Source: CAZWHE01 sp964633825 (GTDB taxonomy: Bacteria > Planctomycetota > B15-G4 > CAYZWU01). From it: DNA of 13,914 bases. Where the stretch lies: contig CAZWHE010000107.1 in assembly GCA_964633825.1 (NCBI GenBank), positions 1 to 13,914 on the forward strand, read 5' to 3'. A program made the translations under genes and the position numbers. Shown here piece by piece: positions 1-6,656 of this stretch (position 1 is the first letter of the stretch; every line of letters starts with the position of its first letter). The notes under the pieces were generated by a model that was not told where the DNA came from, ran no database searches, and saw only the letters and a program-made list of their open reading frames with translations.

Positions 1-24
1 GAGGGGGAAATACGCAAGACATTT

Positions 25-112
25 CCCGGGCCCCGAACGCAGGGGATTTGCGAGCAAGTCCTCGCAAAACCTGCGGATTATGCTCTCAAATCCCCTGCGT
101 CCGTGACCCGGG
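25..112. repeat. Large imperfect inverted repeat with an alternative inner hairpin
   Basis: The arms 25-55 and 82-112 are reverse complements at 27 of 31 positions, and the inner 19 bp (37-55 against 82-100) differ at only one. The 26-base loop contains CTCGCAAA (61-68), which pairs perfectly with TTTGCGAG (47-54) of the left arm, so a short 8-bp hairpin competes with the long one. It lies downstream of the ppsR-like gene, which is transcribed leftward and ends at 197. Neither side has a clear T-tract, so a standard intrinsic terminator is not supported. It could be a folded RNA, a small non-autonomous repeat element or a recombination end. No coding potential is seen in 1-196. Confidence 0.75.
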
Positions 113-196
113 CAAGGCTCTCGAGATATCCCCTTCTTTTGCTGTGATGGAAAAAAGGAGAAAACTACGAGTGAACGCCGATTGTGTCCCCCTGCC

Positions 197-997
197 CTAC
201 AGGACGTGGCGGGTGATCCATTCGGAGGTTTCTTCGATGGAGCGGTTCGTCACATCGATCGTCCAGAGCGACTGAATCCGCCTGAACACCTTTTCGGCGT
301 ATTCCACATCTTCGACAATGTAGGACTTGGTGGAATAGCCGGGAACGACGCCGCGCGACATGCGCCCCACCCTCTCGGATCGGAGCGAAATCAGGCGATC
401 GATCTCCATGCGGAAACCCACCTTCTTGACCGGCAGGTCGAAGACGTGCTCGGGAAGAGGAATGTCCTTGATGATCGGGATATTGGCAACCTTGAGCTTC
501 CGGCAGGAAAGAAAGATGCTCGTCGGCGTCTTGCCCGTCCTCGAAACACCCAGGATGATCAGGTCGGCCTGATCGAGCGAGTCGAGCCCCTCACCGTCGT
601 CGTGGGTAATGGTGTAGTGAATGGCTTCGGTCACTTTGTACATGTCGTCCGACTCGTGCCGGAAAACGCCGGGCTCCATCTTGGGAGAGTACCTCAAAAT
701 GCTCGAAAAAAGCTCGATGAGCGGACCCATGACATCGACGACGGTCAGCTCTTTCGTCTTTCCGGCCGCGGCCAGGGCATCCCTCAGCTTCGGATTGACG
801 AGCGTGTAGACGATGAAACACTTCCTCTTCGGGGCCTTGCGGATCACCTCTTCCACCTGCTCGATCGTCCGCGTGAACGGAAAACGCGTGACCCTGTACC
901 GCACCCCCGTGAACTGGACGAGAGCGGAAGTGATCACCGATTCGGCCGTGGCGCCCGTGGCATCGGATACAACGAAGATATTGAGCTTTCTTCTCAT
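197..997 (-). CDS. ppsR: Pyruvate, phosphate dikinase regulatory protein (kinase/pyrophosphorylase, DUF299 family)
   Basis: A 266-residue cytosolic enzyme of normal family length. Family members switch PPDK (or PEP synthase) off by ADP-dependent phosphorylation of a threonine next to the catalytic histidine, and on again by phosphate-dependent dephosphorylation that releases pyrophosphate. The family signatures are visible: the N-terminal SDATGATAE at residues 11-19, the P-loop GVSRTGKT at 150-157 following the hydrophobic strand DLIIL, IPIIKDIPLP near 173-182, and the C-terminal DVTNRSIEET at 248-257. The ATG overlaps the stop of the upstream radical-SAM gene by 4 bp, and AAGGAAAG precedes it, so the two are probably translationally coupled. 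No PPDK or PEP synthase gene lies in the window, so which of the two is its target cannot be read here. The family assignment is strong and the gene symbol is generic. Confidence 0.93.
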   Translation of the reverse strand: MRRKLNIFVVSDATGATAESVITSALVQFTGVRYRVTRFPFTRTIEQVEEVIRKAPKRKCFIVYTLVNPKLRDALAAAGKTKELTVVDVMGPLIELFSSILRYSPKMEPGVFRHESDDMYKVTEAIHYTITHDDGEGLDSLDQADLIILGVSRTGKTPTSIFLSCRKLKVANIPIIKDIPLPEHVFDLPVKKVGFRMEIDRLISLRSERVGRMSRGVVPGYSTKSYIVEDVEYAEKVFRRIQSLWTIDVTNRSIEETSEWITRHVL

Positions 998-2007
998 GGG
1001 GACAGTCTTTCCTTCGCGTAAAGCTGCGCCGCATATCCCTTCCGGATGCCGTGCCGGCCCTCGCGAATATCGCTCACGAACATGCCGCAGTTGCTGCCGA
1101 TGGCGTTCTCCTCGGTCTCGCCGATGCTGAGAATCACCCGGAATCCCTCCTTCTCGAAGGACTCCCTGAGCCGGAACCCGGTCTCGGGCCTCTCCGGAAC
1201 GATCGAGCTCTCCACACCGCCGGCCGCGGCCTTTGCCGTGGGATTGACGGGCGTCAGCTTGATCAGAAAATCTTCGGGCGAAAAGAAGGAGCGCACCGCA
1301 GAGGGATCAACGGGAACGCCCCGCGCCGCGGCGAAGTTGAGCGTCACCTTCTGGTCCCCGTCCCGGCGGAAGCGTTTCCCGAAAGACGCCATCCACTCGA
1401 AGGAGAGCCCGCGGACCGGGACGAGGCGCCTGCGGACCGCCGGGTCTGTCGAGTGGATCGAGAACTGGAGCTGGAAGCGGCCTCCCCCGTACCGGACGTT
1501 TTTCACGCGCCTGAGCTTCTCGAAAAAATCCTCCGTGCCCACGGGCGCCACGGACGAGACCGACGGCAGGAGACCGGGCGCGTCGATCGTTTCGGGCAGG
1601 CGCTCGAGAACGTCGATCACGGCTGGATTGAGGGCCGGCTCCCCCATCCGGGCGAACTGGATCTTGAACTTGGGTATGCGAATCTTCCTGTTCGGAAATC
1701 TCCTGTCGATCATGTAGAGAATCTGGGCCATGATCTCGCCCGTTCCGAGCTTTCCGCCGTACCATGTTCCGGCATCGCATATGGCACACCCCACGGGGCA
1801 TCCGAGAAGGGTTGAAACGATGAGGACCCACTTCTCCTCGCGCGGGATGGGGGGCTGGACCGACTCGACGAATTCGACAAGGCGGCTGTCACCCCGTCCG
1901 AGGTCGGCCACAAAAACGGTCGCCAGCTCCTCCCGGCCGAACTCGGCAATCACGTCGAGCCGGGCGGCCGGCTTTTCGTCCGGTCCCGAAGATGTTGTTT
2001 CTTTCAA
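994..2007 (-). CDS. Radical-SAM protein, RlmN-like paralogue lacking the resolving cysteine
   Basis: A 337-residue radical-SAM enzyme. The cluster motif is CPVGCAIC (C70, C74, C77; CX3CX2C), followed by MGEPALN at 121-127. The segment FSIHSTDPAVRRRLVPV (182-198) matches the RlmN/Cfr 'SLHAPNDEIRDEIVPI' region. A C-terminal NCGMF (C307) aligns with the methyl-carrying C355 of E. coli RlmN. The residue seven before the first cluster cysteine, Cys118 in RlmN, is isoleucine 63 here. Canonical RlmN methylates C2 of A2503 in 23S rRNA and some tRNAs; without the resolving cysteine, that reaction should not finish in the usual way, so the substrate is unknown. The N-terminal region is also shorter than in RlmN. 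The TTG start at 2007 is chosen because AAGGAAG lies a few bases upstream and no better ATG exists. It overlaps the PPDK regulator gene by 4 bp. Confidence 0.85.
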   Translation of the reverse strand: MKETTSSGPDEKPAARLDVIAEFGREELATVFVADLGRGDSRLVEFVESVQPPIPREEKWVLIVSTLLGCPVGCAICDAGTWYGGKLGTGEIMAQILYMIDRRFPNRKIRIPKFKIQFARMGEPALNPAVIDVLERLPETIDAPGLLPSVSSVAPVGTEDFFEKLRRVKNVRYGGGRFQLQFSIHSTDPAVRRRLVPVRGLSFEWMASFGKRFRRDGDQKVTLNFAAARGVPVDPSAVRSFFSPEDFLIKLTPVNPTAKAAAGGVESSIVPERPETGFRLRESFEKEGFRVILSIGETEENAIGSNCGMFVSDIREGRHGIRKGYAAQLYAKERLSP

Positions 2008-2143
2008 TGTTCTTCCTTTTCAAACCAAGCACCGGGCAGCCAAGAATCAGAGATTTTGCCTGACAAAAGAAGCCCGCGCAAGAGGCAGTCCCGCGTCACG
2101 CCGCAAAAGGCGATTCGATTCGGGATTCGGCGCGGAAAGGCCA

Positions 2144-2172
2144 TTGAATAAATTGGACGATTTTGATATATT
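2144..2172 (+). promoter_or_regulatory. Sigma-70-type promoter for the secreted HEAT/NlpC-P60 gene
   Basis: A -35 box TTGAAT (2144-2149) and a -10 box TATATT (2167-2172) are separated by exactly 17 bp. The site sits in an AT-rich patch of an otherwise GC-rich divergent intergenic region (2008-2267), about 95 bases before the chosen start codon at 2268. On the minus strand only a weak candidate for the radical-SAM gene is seen: TTGCGC (2076-2081) and CAAAAT (2053-2058), also with a 17-bp spacer. Confidence 0.65.
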
Positions 2173-2267
2173 ATCGGTGCCGATGTTGGCTGCAAGGAAT
2201 CGGAGCGTTTCGCCGCTTTCCACGCGCCTCAATGAACAAGCCACGGCAAAACACGGGAGCCAAAAAG

Positions 2268-4772
2268 ATGAAACCCTTTTCCCCAAGAATCGCTGTCGTC
2301 ATGATCGTTTCGGTTCTTGTTCTTTCCGCCCCTGCGGGAGTTTGGGGCCATAATCTCTCCGACAAGAGCCCCTATTCCGAACTGAAAATGCTCGTGTCCG
2401 ATGATCTCGAAGCTTATCCCGGCGAAGCCTTCGCTTTTGTTGCGAATCTGACGAACGATGAGCTCATCGATCTGACCCGGGAGGCGGGCCGCAATGAAGA
2501 CGGCCGCCTTTTCTTCGGCCTGTCCGGAATAGTCGTCGTGCAGCGACTGAAGAACGGCGCACTCCCCGTACCCGATATCATCGACGCCCTCGAGAAATGC
2601 GAAAGCGGATCAATGGAATCCTTTTTCGTGATCTGGGTGTTGGGCGCTTCACTCCCCACACTGTCGCCCGAAGACCAGGAAAGGATTTTCCGGGCCGTGC
2701 AAAAACGGATCGACGGGAAGGGCTCATCCCTCTTCGAAGTGCGGCTGTCGGCCGTGGTGACGGGCAACTTAGCATTGTCCAGGCTGGTTGGAGAAGGCCT
2801 GGCCGGGCCGGAAACCACCGGCGCTTACGGCCGCCTGCTTCAGGCGATCGCCGCTGACAGGAAAGAAGATTCACGGATCAGGCGCGCCGCTCTGAACGGG
2901 ATCGCAGAGATGGGATGCAAAGAGGCGCTGCCTGTTCTTTTCGAAATCGCCTCTGACGGGAACACGCCCGGCGACGCGCCCCTCGCCCGGTCCGTCTGCC
3001 CCGCCCTGGCGCGTCTCGGCGCGAAAGACGCGATCCCCCTGATCGGGCGAATCATGGAAACCACGCGGGACGAGCTGGTTTTCGCCTCGGCGGCTCTCTC
3101 CCTGGGGATGCTCGGCGGAACGGAAGCGCTCGAGCTCCTCGTCCGGAATGAAAGCCGTTTTCCGGGCGATTACGCCGGGTGCGCCATCAGGAAGCTCGAC
3201 TCCTTGATCATGTCCCTCCTCCGGACAGGGGAGACCGATCATCTTTCCTGCGCCGTCAAAGCGGCGCGGCATCTCTTCGGGAAGGAACGGGAATACAAAC
3301 CCCTTCTCGAGAAGATTCTCTTTTCCGGCAGCGACGGGGATATCATCCGCCTCGTACTCGACCGGCTCTGCCAGACGGCAACCAGAGCCGAGGCCGCCGC
3401 CATCGTGGAAGCCCTTCCTTTCGACAGCGCCTACTCCGTGGAATGGAAACGGCTGGCCGGATACGCGTCTTCGACACGGGCTCGGCCGGCGCCGTCGGAC
3501 GTTCCCGTGGACGAGGACCGCTCGCGGGGCAACATGAGCTCCCAGGAGTACGGCGATCCGGGATACCAGGACAACGGCTGGTGGTATGCGGGCCTCGACT
3601 GGCTGGGCCACACGGGCATCATGGCCGGCACCGACTCGTCCCACGACCTGAGGATCCTGGAAATGGCCAAGAACGGCGTGGATATCGGCGTCCAGCACAA
3701 CCACTGGTCGGGCATGACGGGTTACGAATACTGGGGCGCTTACACCCCGAGCAACGTCGACCTGACCTTCCAGCAGAGGCGGAACATCGTGGACACGGCC
3801 GTCGAGCTCGTCGGCTACAGCATCGGGTACCCCGCCCTCCCCTGGCCCGACCTCCTGCGCTACCATTCCAACCCCGGCGCCACCATCGAGCCGAACGAAG
3901 TCAGTCAATTACGATGTGACGGCGTTGTCGAATACTGTTACGAATTCAACGGCGTTTGGGTCTGGGGGAAAAACGGCTCTCATTACGACGTGAGCAGGAA
4001 AGATTACGTGGTCGAGCACAACGATTTCTACGAGCCTTTCTGGCCGTACTATCCGAACGTCGAGACGGCGCCCGTCGTCCAGTGCGGACACGCAGGCGGC
4101 ACGAGCACATACATGACCCGCCACGCCGTGACCGCGCCGCCGGCCTACGACGTTTCGGTCAACGTGAACGGCAATTCGGTCGACCTCTACATCACGGCGA
4201 CCGACTCTTCGGGAATTCACTACATCAAGTACAAAAAAGAAGCCGGCGCCTGGGTCTCTTCACCCGTTCAACCGCAGCACCCCGCTTCCGATTCCTACAC
4301 AGCCCATTTTACTTTCGTCATCGACCAGCCCGGATACGTTTATTACTACGCCCTGGACAACGGCGGCAACTCCCCCCAGTTCTCCGAATCGATCTGGATC
4401 GAACCCGAACAGGACCCCGTCCCCGACGTCAAGATCAACGGCGACGACGGCCCCCTGAGCCTCACGCCGAGCGACGCGGTCGACATCACGCTCTCCCTCG
4501 ATCCGGGCAGCCACACGGGAGATCCAGCCGACTGGTGGATTTACGTGACCAGGAATTCGATCGACACCTACTGGTGGATTCACACGGGCAAGTGGAAAAA
4601 ATCCTCCACGCCGATCAGGGCCGCCGCTGCTGATCTGAGAAACGTGTCCGGTCACAGCATTTATCAGGGGACCCTGCCCTATGGTTCATATATCTTCACC
4701 TTTGCCGTGGACGAGATGAACAACATCCTGGAGGGAACCTACATGGACGAAGCGGTTCTTACTATTCAGTAA
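2268..4772 (+). CDS. Secreted protein: HEAT-like repeats, NlpC/P60-like (permuted papain-fold) domain and C-terminal Ig-like modules
   Basis: An 834-residue exported protein. The start at 2268 is preferred over in-frame upstream starts because GGGAG lies 8 bases before it and it opens directly into a Sec signal peptide (basic MKPFSPR, hydrophobic core about 9-22, cleavage near 27). Residues about 135-380 are alpha-helical with HEAT-like units, for example 'RRAALNGIAEMGCKEALPVL' at 205-224 and 'CPALARLGAKDAIPLI' at 244-259. Residues about 425-620 resemble a permuted NlpC/P60 or YiiX-type fold: GHTG with H448, then RCDGVVEYCYE with C550, the His-before-Cys order of the permuted families. Residues 625-712 look like an Ig/Fn3 module ending in a YYYALDNGGN strand. 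Residues 715-834 form another beta module with DWWIYV. Function is unproven; a periplasmic or surface peptidase/amidase, possibly acting on peptidoglycan, is the inference. The last codons lie inside a hairpin repeat. Confidence 0.8.
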   Translation: MKPFSPRIAVVMIVSVLVLSAPAGVWGHNLSDKSPYSELKMLVSDDLEAYPGEAFAFVANLTNDELIDLTREAGRNEDGRLFFGLSGIVVVQRLKNGALPVPDIIDALEKCESGSMESFFVIWVLGASLPTLSPEDQERIFRAVQKRIDGKGSSLFEVRLSAVVTGNLALSRLVGEGLAGPETTGAYGRLLQAIAADRKEDSRIRRAALNGIAEMGCKEALPVLFEIASDGNTPGDAPLARSVCPALARLGAKDAIPLIGRIMETTRDELVFASAALSLGMLGGTEALELLVRNESRFPGDYAGCAIRKLDSLIMSLLRTGETDHLSCAVKAARHLFGKEREYKPLLEKILFSGSDGDIIRLVLDRLCQTATRAEAAAIVEALPFDSAYSVEWKRLAGYASSTRARPAPSDVPVDEDRSRGNMSSQEYGDPGYQDNGWWYAGLDWLGHTGIMAGTDSSHDLRILEMAKNGVDIGVQHNHWSGMTGYEYWGAYTPSNVDLTFQQRRNIVDTAVELVGYSIGYPALPWPDLLRYHSNPGATIEPNEVSQLRCDGVVEYCYEFNGVWVWGKNGSHYDVSRKDYVVEHNDFYEPFWPYYPNVETAPVVQCGHAGGTSTYMTRHAVTAPPAYDVSVNVNGNSVDLYITATDSSGIHYIKYKKEAGAWVSSPVQPQHPASDSYTAHFTFVIDQPGYVYYYALDNGGNSPQFSESIWIEPEQDPVPDVKINGDDGPLSLTPSDAVDITLSLDPGSHTGDPADWWIYVTRNSIDTYWWIHTGKWKKSSTPIRAAAADLRNVSGHSIYQGTLPYGSYIFTFAVDEMNNILEGTYMDEAVLTIQ

Positions 4773-4778
4773 GAACCG
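4753..4778. repeat. Perfect 11-bp hairpin at a convergent gene end (copy 1)
   Basis: CGGTTCTTACT and AGTAAGAACCG flank an ATTC loop, giving a perfect 11-bp stem. The stop codon of the secreted HEAT gene (4770-4772) lies in the right arm. It may act as a transcription end or mRNA 3'-end stabiliser. No T-tract follows, so classical terminator status is not claimed. Confidence 0.8.
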
Positions 4779-4780
4779 TG

Positions 4781-4807
4781 CGGTACTCACTATTCAGTGA
4801 GATACTG
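4781..4807. repeat. Second hairpin sharing the same loop, with a compensatory change (copy 2)
   Basis: Two bases after copy 1, CTCACT (4786-4791) and AGTGAG (4796-4801) flank the same ATTC loop. The stem continues through GTA/TAC and two more pairs past a bulged A at 4802. Compared with copy 1, an internal T-A pair has become C-G on both arms. The stop codon of the minus-strand flavoprotein (4790-4792) lies within it. It probably arose by duplication of copy 1 or the reverse. Confidence 0.75.
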
Positions 4808-5782
4808 AGCCGCTCCCATGGCGGCGGAGAGACCATCTCCCACGGCAATGCCGGCCTGCCGGAAATGGCCGCGAACCAGATCGCCTCCAACGAAAATCCC
4901 CGGGAAATCCGTTTTGCCGGCATCGAAGCATTCCGGCGATCGGGCCGGCGATCGGGCCGGCGATCGGGCCGGCGATCGGGCGGGACTTCCTTCGGCGGTT
5001 TTGTCCGACGAAAGAAGCTGGTTCAAGAGCCTGTCCCGGGGAATACGGCCGCAGGCGATGAGAAGATACTTGGCCGTGAATCTTTCCCGGTTTTCCGGCC
5101 CGCCGTCGGGAGAACCGATCTCCACGCTGACATCGGTTCCGGCCGACGCGATGGAATGAATGGTTACGCCCCCCCGCTCCTCGATGGCGGAATGTTCGCG
5201 CACGCCCTTGGCCAGCAAGGGCAGACAGCGCCGGTCGCCGCGCCTCAGGATGGTCACCCACGCCCCTCGTCCGGCCAGGTTCAGGGCATAATCATAGGCC
5301 GCATCCCCCCCGCCCATGATGAGTACGGAAAGGTCCGTGACGTCATAAGGGAGATCGGCCACCTCGTAAAAAAGGTGCTTTCCCACGAGGCCGGGCGGCT
5401 CGGAGAAGAGGCCGGTCTTGGGTTTCGTTCCCGTGGCCATGACGAGAACGCGGCAGGTCAGGATCCGGCCCTTGTCTGTCGTGACCGTATAACCCCCCTC
5501 TCCGGGCCGGACCTCCACGACCTTTTCCCGAATCGCTTCGATCTTGGCGGCAACGAGGTGTTTTTTGAGAAGGCTGCAGAGATCCCGGCCCTGGATTCCT
5601 TTCGGAAATCCGGGATAGTTCTCGACGACGTTGGCGTTGCGCAGCAGCCCGCCCACGTTTCGTTCCTCGAAAAGAACGACGTCGGGCACGGAGCGTTTGA
5701 GCTGCACGGCGGCGGCCACGCCGCAGGGACCCGCCCCGACAACAACGGCGTCGACTCTGTCGCCTGGTTTCCGGCTTTCCAT
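4790..5782 (-). CDS. NAD(P)H/FAD-dependent oxidoreductase, thioredoxin-reductase-like, without CXXC
   Basis: A 330-residue two-dinucleotide-domain flavoprotein. The FAD-binding loop is GAGPCG (16-21), the ATGTKP motif lies at 116-121, the NAD(P) loop is MGGGDAA (156-162) and the C-terminal FAD motif is FPGIFVGGDL (293-302). RRGDRR (180-185) occupies the basic 2'-phosphate site, which suggests NADPH. The redox CXXC that true thioredoxin reductases carry just before the second glycine loop is absent: HLFYEVADLP (136-145) is there instead, as in the low-molecular-weight ferredoxin/flavodoxin-NADP reductases of the YumC type. The electron acceptor is therefore unlikely to be thioredoxin. Residues 266-281 are four Ser-Pro-Ala-Arg repeats in the surface loop before the last FAD strand. 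The ATG at 5782 follows an AAAGGGA site. It lies 34 bp downstream of the isochorismatase-like gene and is probably cotranscribed with it. Confidence 0.87.
   Translation of the reverse strand: MESRKPGDRVDAVVVGAGPCGVAAAVQLKRSVPDVVLFEERNVGGLLRNANVVENYPGFPKGIQGRDLCSLLKKHLVAAKIEAIREKVVEVRPGEGGYTVTTDKGRILTCRVLVMATGTKPKTGLFSEPPGLVGKHLFYEVADLPYDVTDLSVLIMGGGDAAYDYALNLAGRGAWVTILRRGDRRCLPLLAKGVREHSAIEERGGVTIHSIASAGTDVSVEIGSPDGGPENRERFTAKYLLIACGRIPRDRLLNQLLSSDKTAEGSPARSPARSPARSPARSPECFDAGKTDFPGIFVGGDLVRGHFRQAGIAVGDGLSAAMGAAQYLTE
4933..4980. repeat. Four exact 12-bp tandem repeats inside the flavoprotein gene
   Basis: The unit CCGGCGATCGGG occurs four times head to tail with no mismatch, and a partial unit follows at 4981. 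Read on the minus strand, each unit codes Ser-Pro-Ala-Arg. Because the unit is a multiple of three, gain or loss of copies would change the loop length without breaking the frame. Confidence 0.95.
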
Positions 5783-5816
5783 CCGAGTGGTCCCTTTCTT
5801 TGATTAAGAAAACCAG

Positions 5817-6455
5817 CTAAAGCGGTTCATCCAGAATCTGCCGGCTCATAAGGGGGACGGCAAATCCGTTGGCCAGCGTTTTCAATGCGGCGACATGAAG
5901 CTCATCGGCCGACGTGGCCGTGGCATCGACGACAATCGACGCGTCGAAATCTTCCATGAAAGCGTCGCGCGCCGTGCATTCGCAGCAGAGATGGGTCATG
6001 ACGCCCGTGATGACCACGCCGCGCACACCCATTTCGCGGAGCCGGTCCGCAAGACCCGTTTCGTGAAAAGCGCTGTACTGGTGCTTGTGGATCACTATCT
6101 CTTCCGGCAGGGGCGAGAGCTCGGGAACGATCTCGAGTTGGGGATCGCCCGGCTCCATGATGTTTCCCCACCACCGGCCCATGGCCCCCTTCCTGTCGCC
6201 GGGACGGTCTTCGTGCCGGGTAAAAATCACGGGCCGCCTCGCTTCCCGAAACTTCTCGACAAGAGCTTTCACGCGCGGCAGCGCCTCGAGACCGTGGGGC
6301 AGAAAAGCGTCGCCCTTCCTGTCGATGAAGAAGCGCTGCATATCGATCACGAGGAGAGCGGTCCCGACGCGGAGGCGGGCCGGAGTGAAGGCGTGGCGCA
6401 TAAAGGGAGCAAGCTCGTCCATCCATGCCGCGGCCTTCTCGTCCAAAGACGCCAT
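5817..6455 (-). CDS. Isochorismatase-family cysteine hydrolase
   Basis: A 212-residue hydrolase of the isochorismatase/nicotinamidase superfamily. The catalytic triad is visible: D38 in LLVIDMQRFF, K124 in IHKHQYSAF and the nucleophile C157 in GVMTHLCCECTARDAF, which matches the family pattern GVxTxxCVxxTARDA. The family hydrolyses amides or enol ethers (isochorismate, nicotinamide, N-carbamoyl compounds). Substrate cannot be assigned here; no siderophore or NAD salvage neighbours are present. Two extra cysteines, C158 and C160, sit beside the nucleophile, which is unusual. The ATG at 6455 is preceded by GAGAGGG at 7-8 bases. Upstream is the 17-bp tandem repeat tract and then trpS; downstream is the flavoprotein gene in the same direction. 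Confidence 0.9.
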   Translation of the reverse strand: MASLDEKAAAWMDELAPFMRHAFTPARLRVGTALLVIDMQRFFIDRKGDAFLPHGLEALPRVKALVEKFREARRPVIFTRHEDRPGDRKGAMGRWWGNIMEPGDPQLEIVPELSPLPEEIVIHKHQYSAFHETGLADRLREMGVRGVVITGVMTHLCCECTARDAFMEDFDASIVVDATATSADELHVAALKTLANGFAVPLMSRQILDEPL

Positions 6456-6517
6456 TGCAGAACCCTCTCTTCTCCCGGTCTGCGGCCGTAGCGGTCAGCC
6501 GCCGGAGCGGTCCACCG

Positions 6518-6629
6518 CCGGAGCCGATCTGCGGCCGGAGCCGATCTGCGGCCGGAGCCGATCTGCGGCCGGAGCCGGTCTGCGGCCGGAGCCGGTCTGC
6601 GGCCGGAGCCGGTCTGCGGCCGGAGCCGG
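6518..6629. repeat. 17-bp GC-rich tandem repeat (minisatellite) between trpS and the hydrolase gene
   Basis: Six full copies of CCGGAGCCGRTCTGCGG (6518-6619) are followed by a 10-bp partial copy (6620-6629). Copies 1-3 have A at the R position and copies 4-6 have G, which shows stepwise block duplication. A degenerate copy, CCGGAGCGGTCCACCG, precedes at 6502-6517. GCCG and CGGC in each unit can form a 4-bp hairpin over a 5-base loop. The tract fills most of the 201-bp gap (6456-6656) and the period is not a multiple of three, so it is judged noncoding. Confidence 0.95.
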
Positions 6630-6656
6630 CAACCCACGGCCTGTCCCGTTTGGAGC

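Noticed and set aside
25..112. Integron attC site or classical rho-independent terminator
   Set aside because: The attC core motifs are not seen, no integrase is in the window, and neither strand has a T-tract directly after the stem.
182..1021. A 279-codon plus-strand open frame opposite the PPDK regulator gene
   Set aside because: The opposite strand encodes a protein with clear family motifs. The plus-strand product is rich in Arg, Asp, His and Gly, as is usual for antisense frames in GC-rich DNA, and has no recognisable domain.
6518..6629. CRISPR-like array
   Set aside because: The units are contiguous with no unique spacers and are only 17 bp long, and no cas genes are present.
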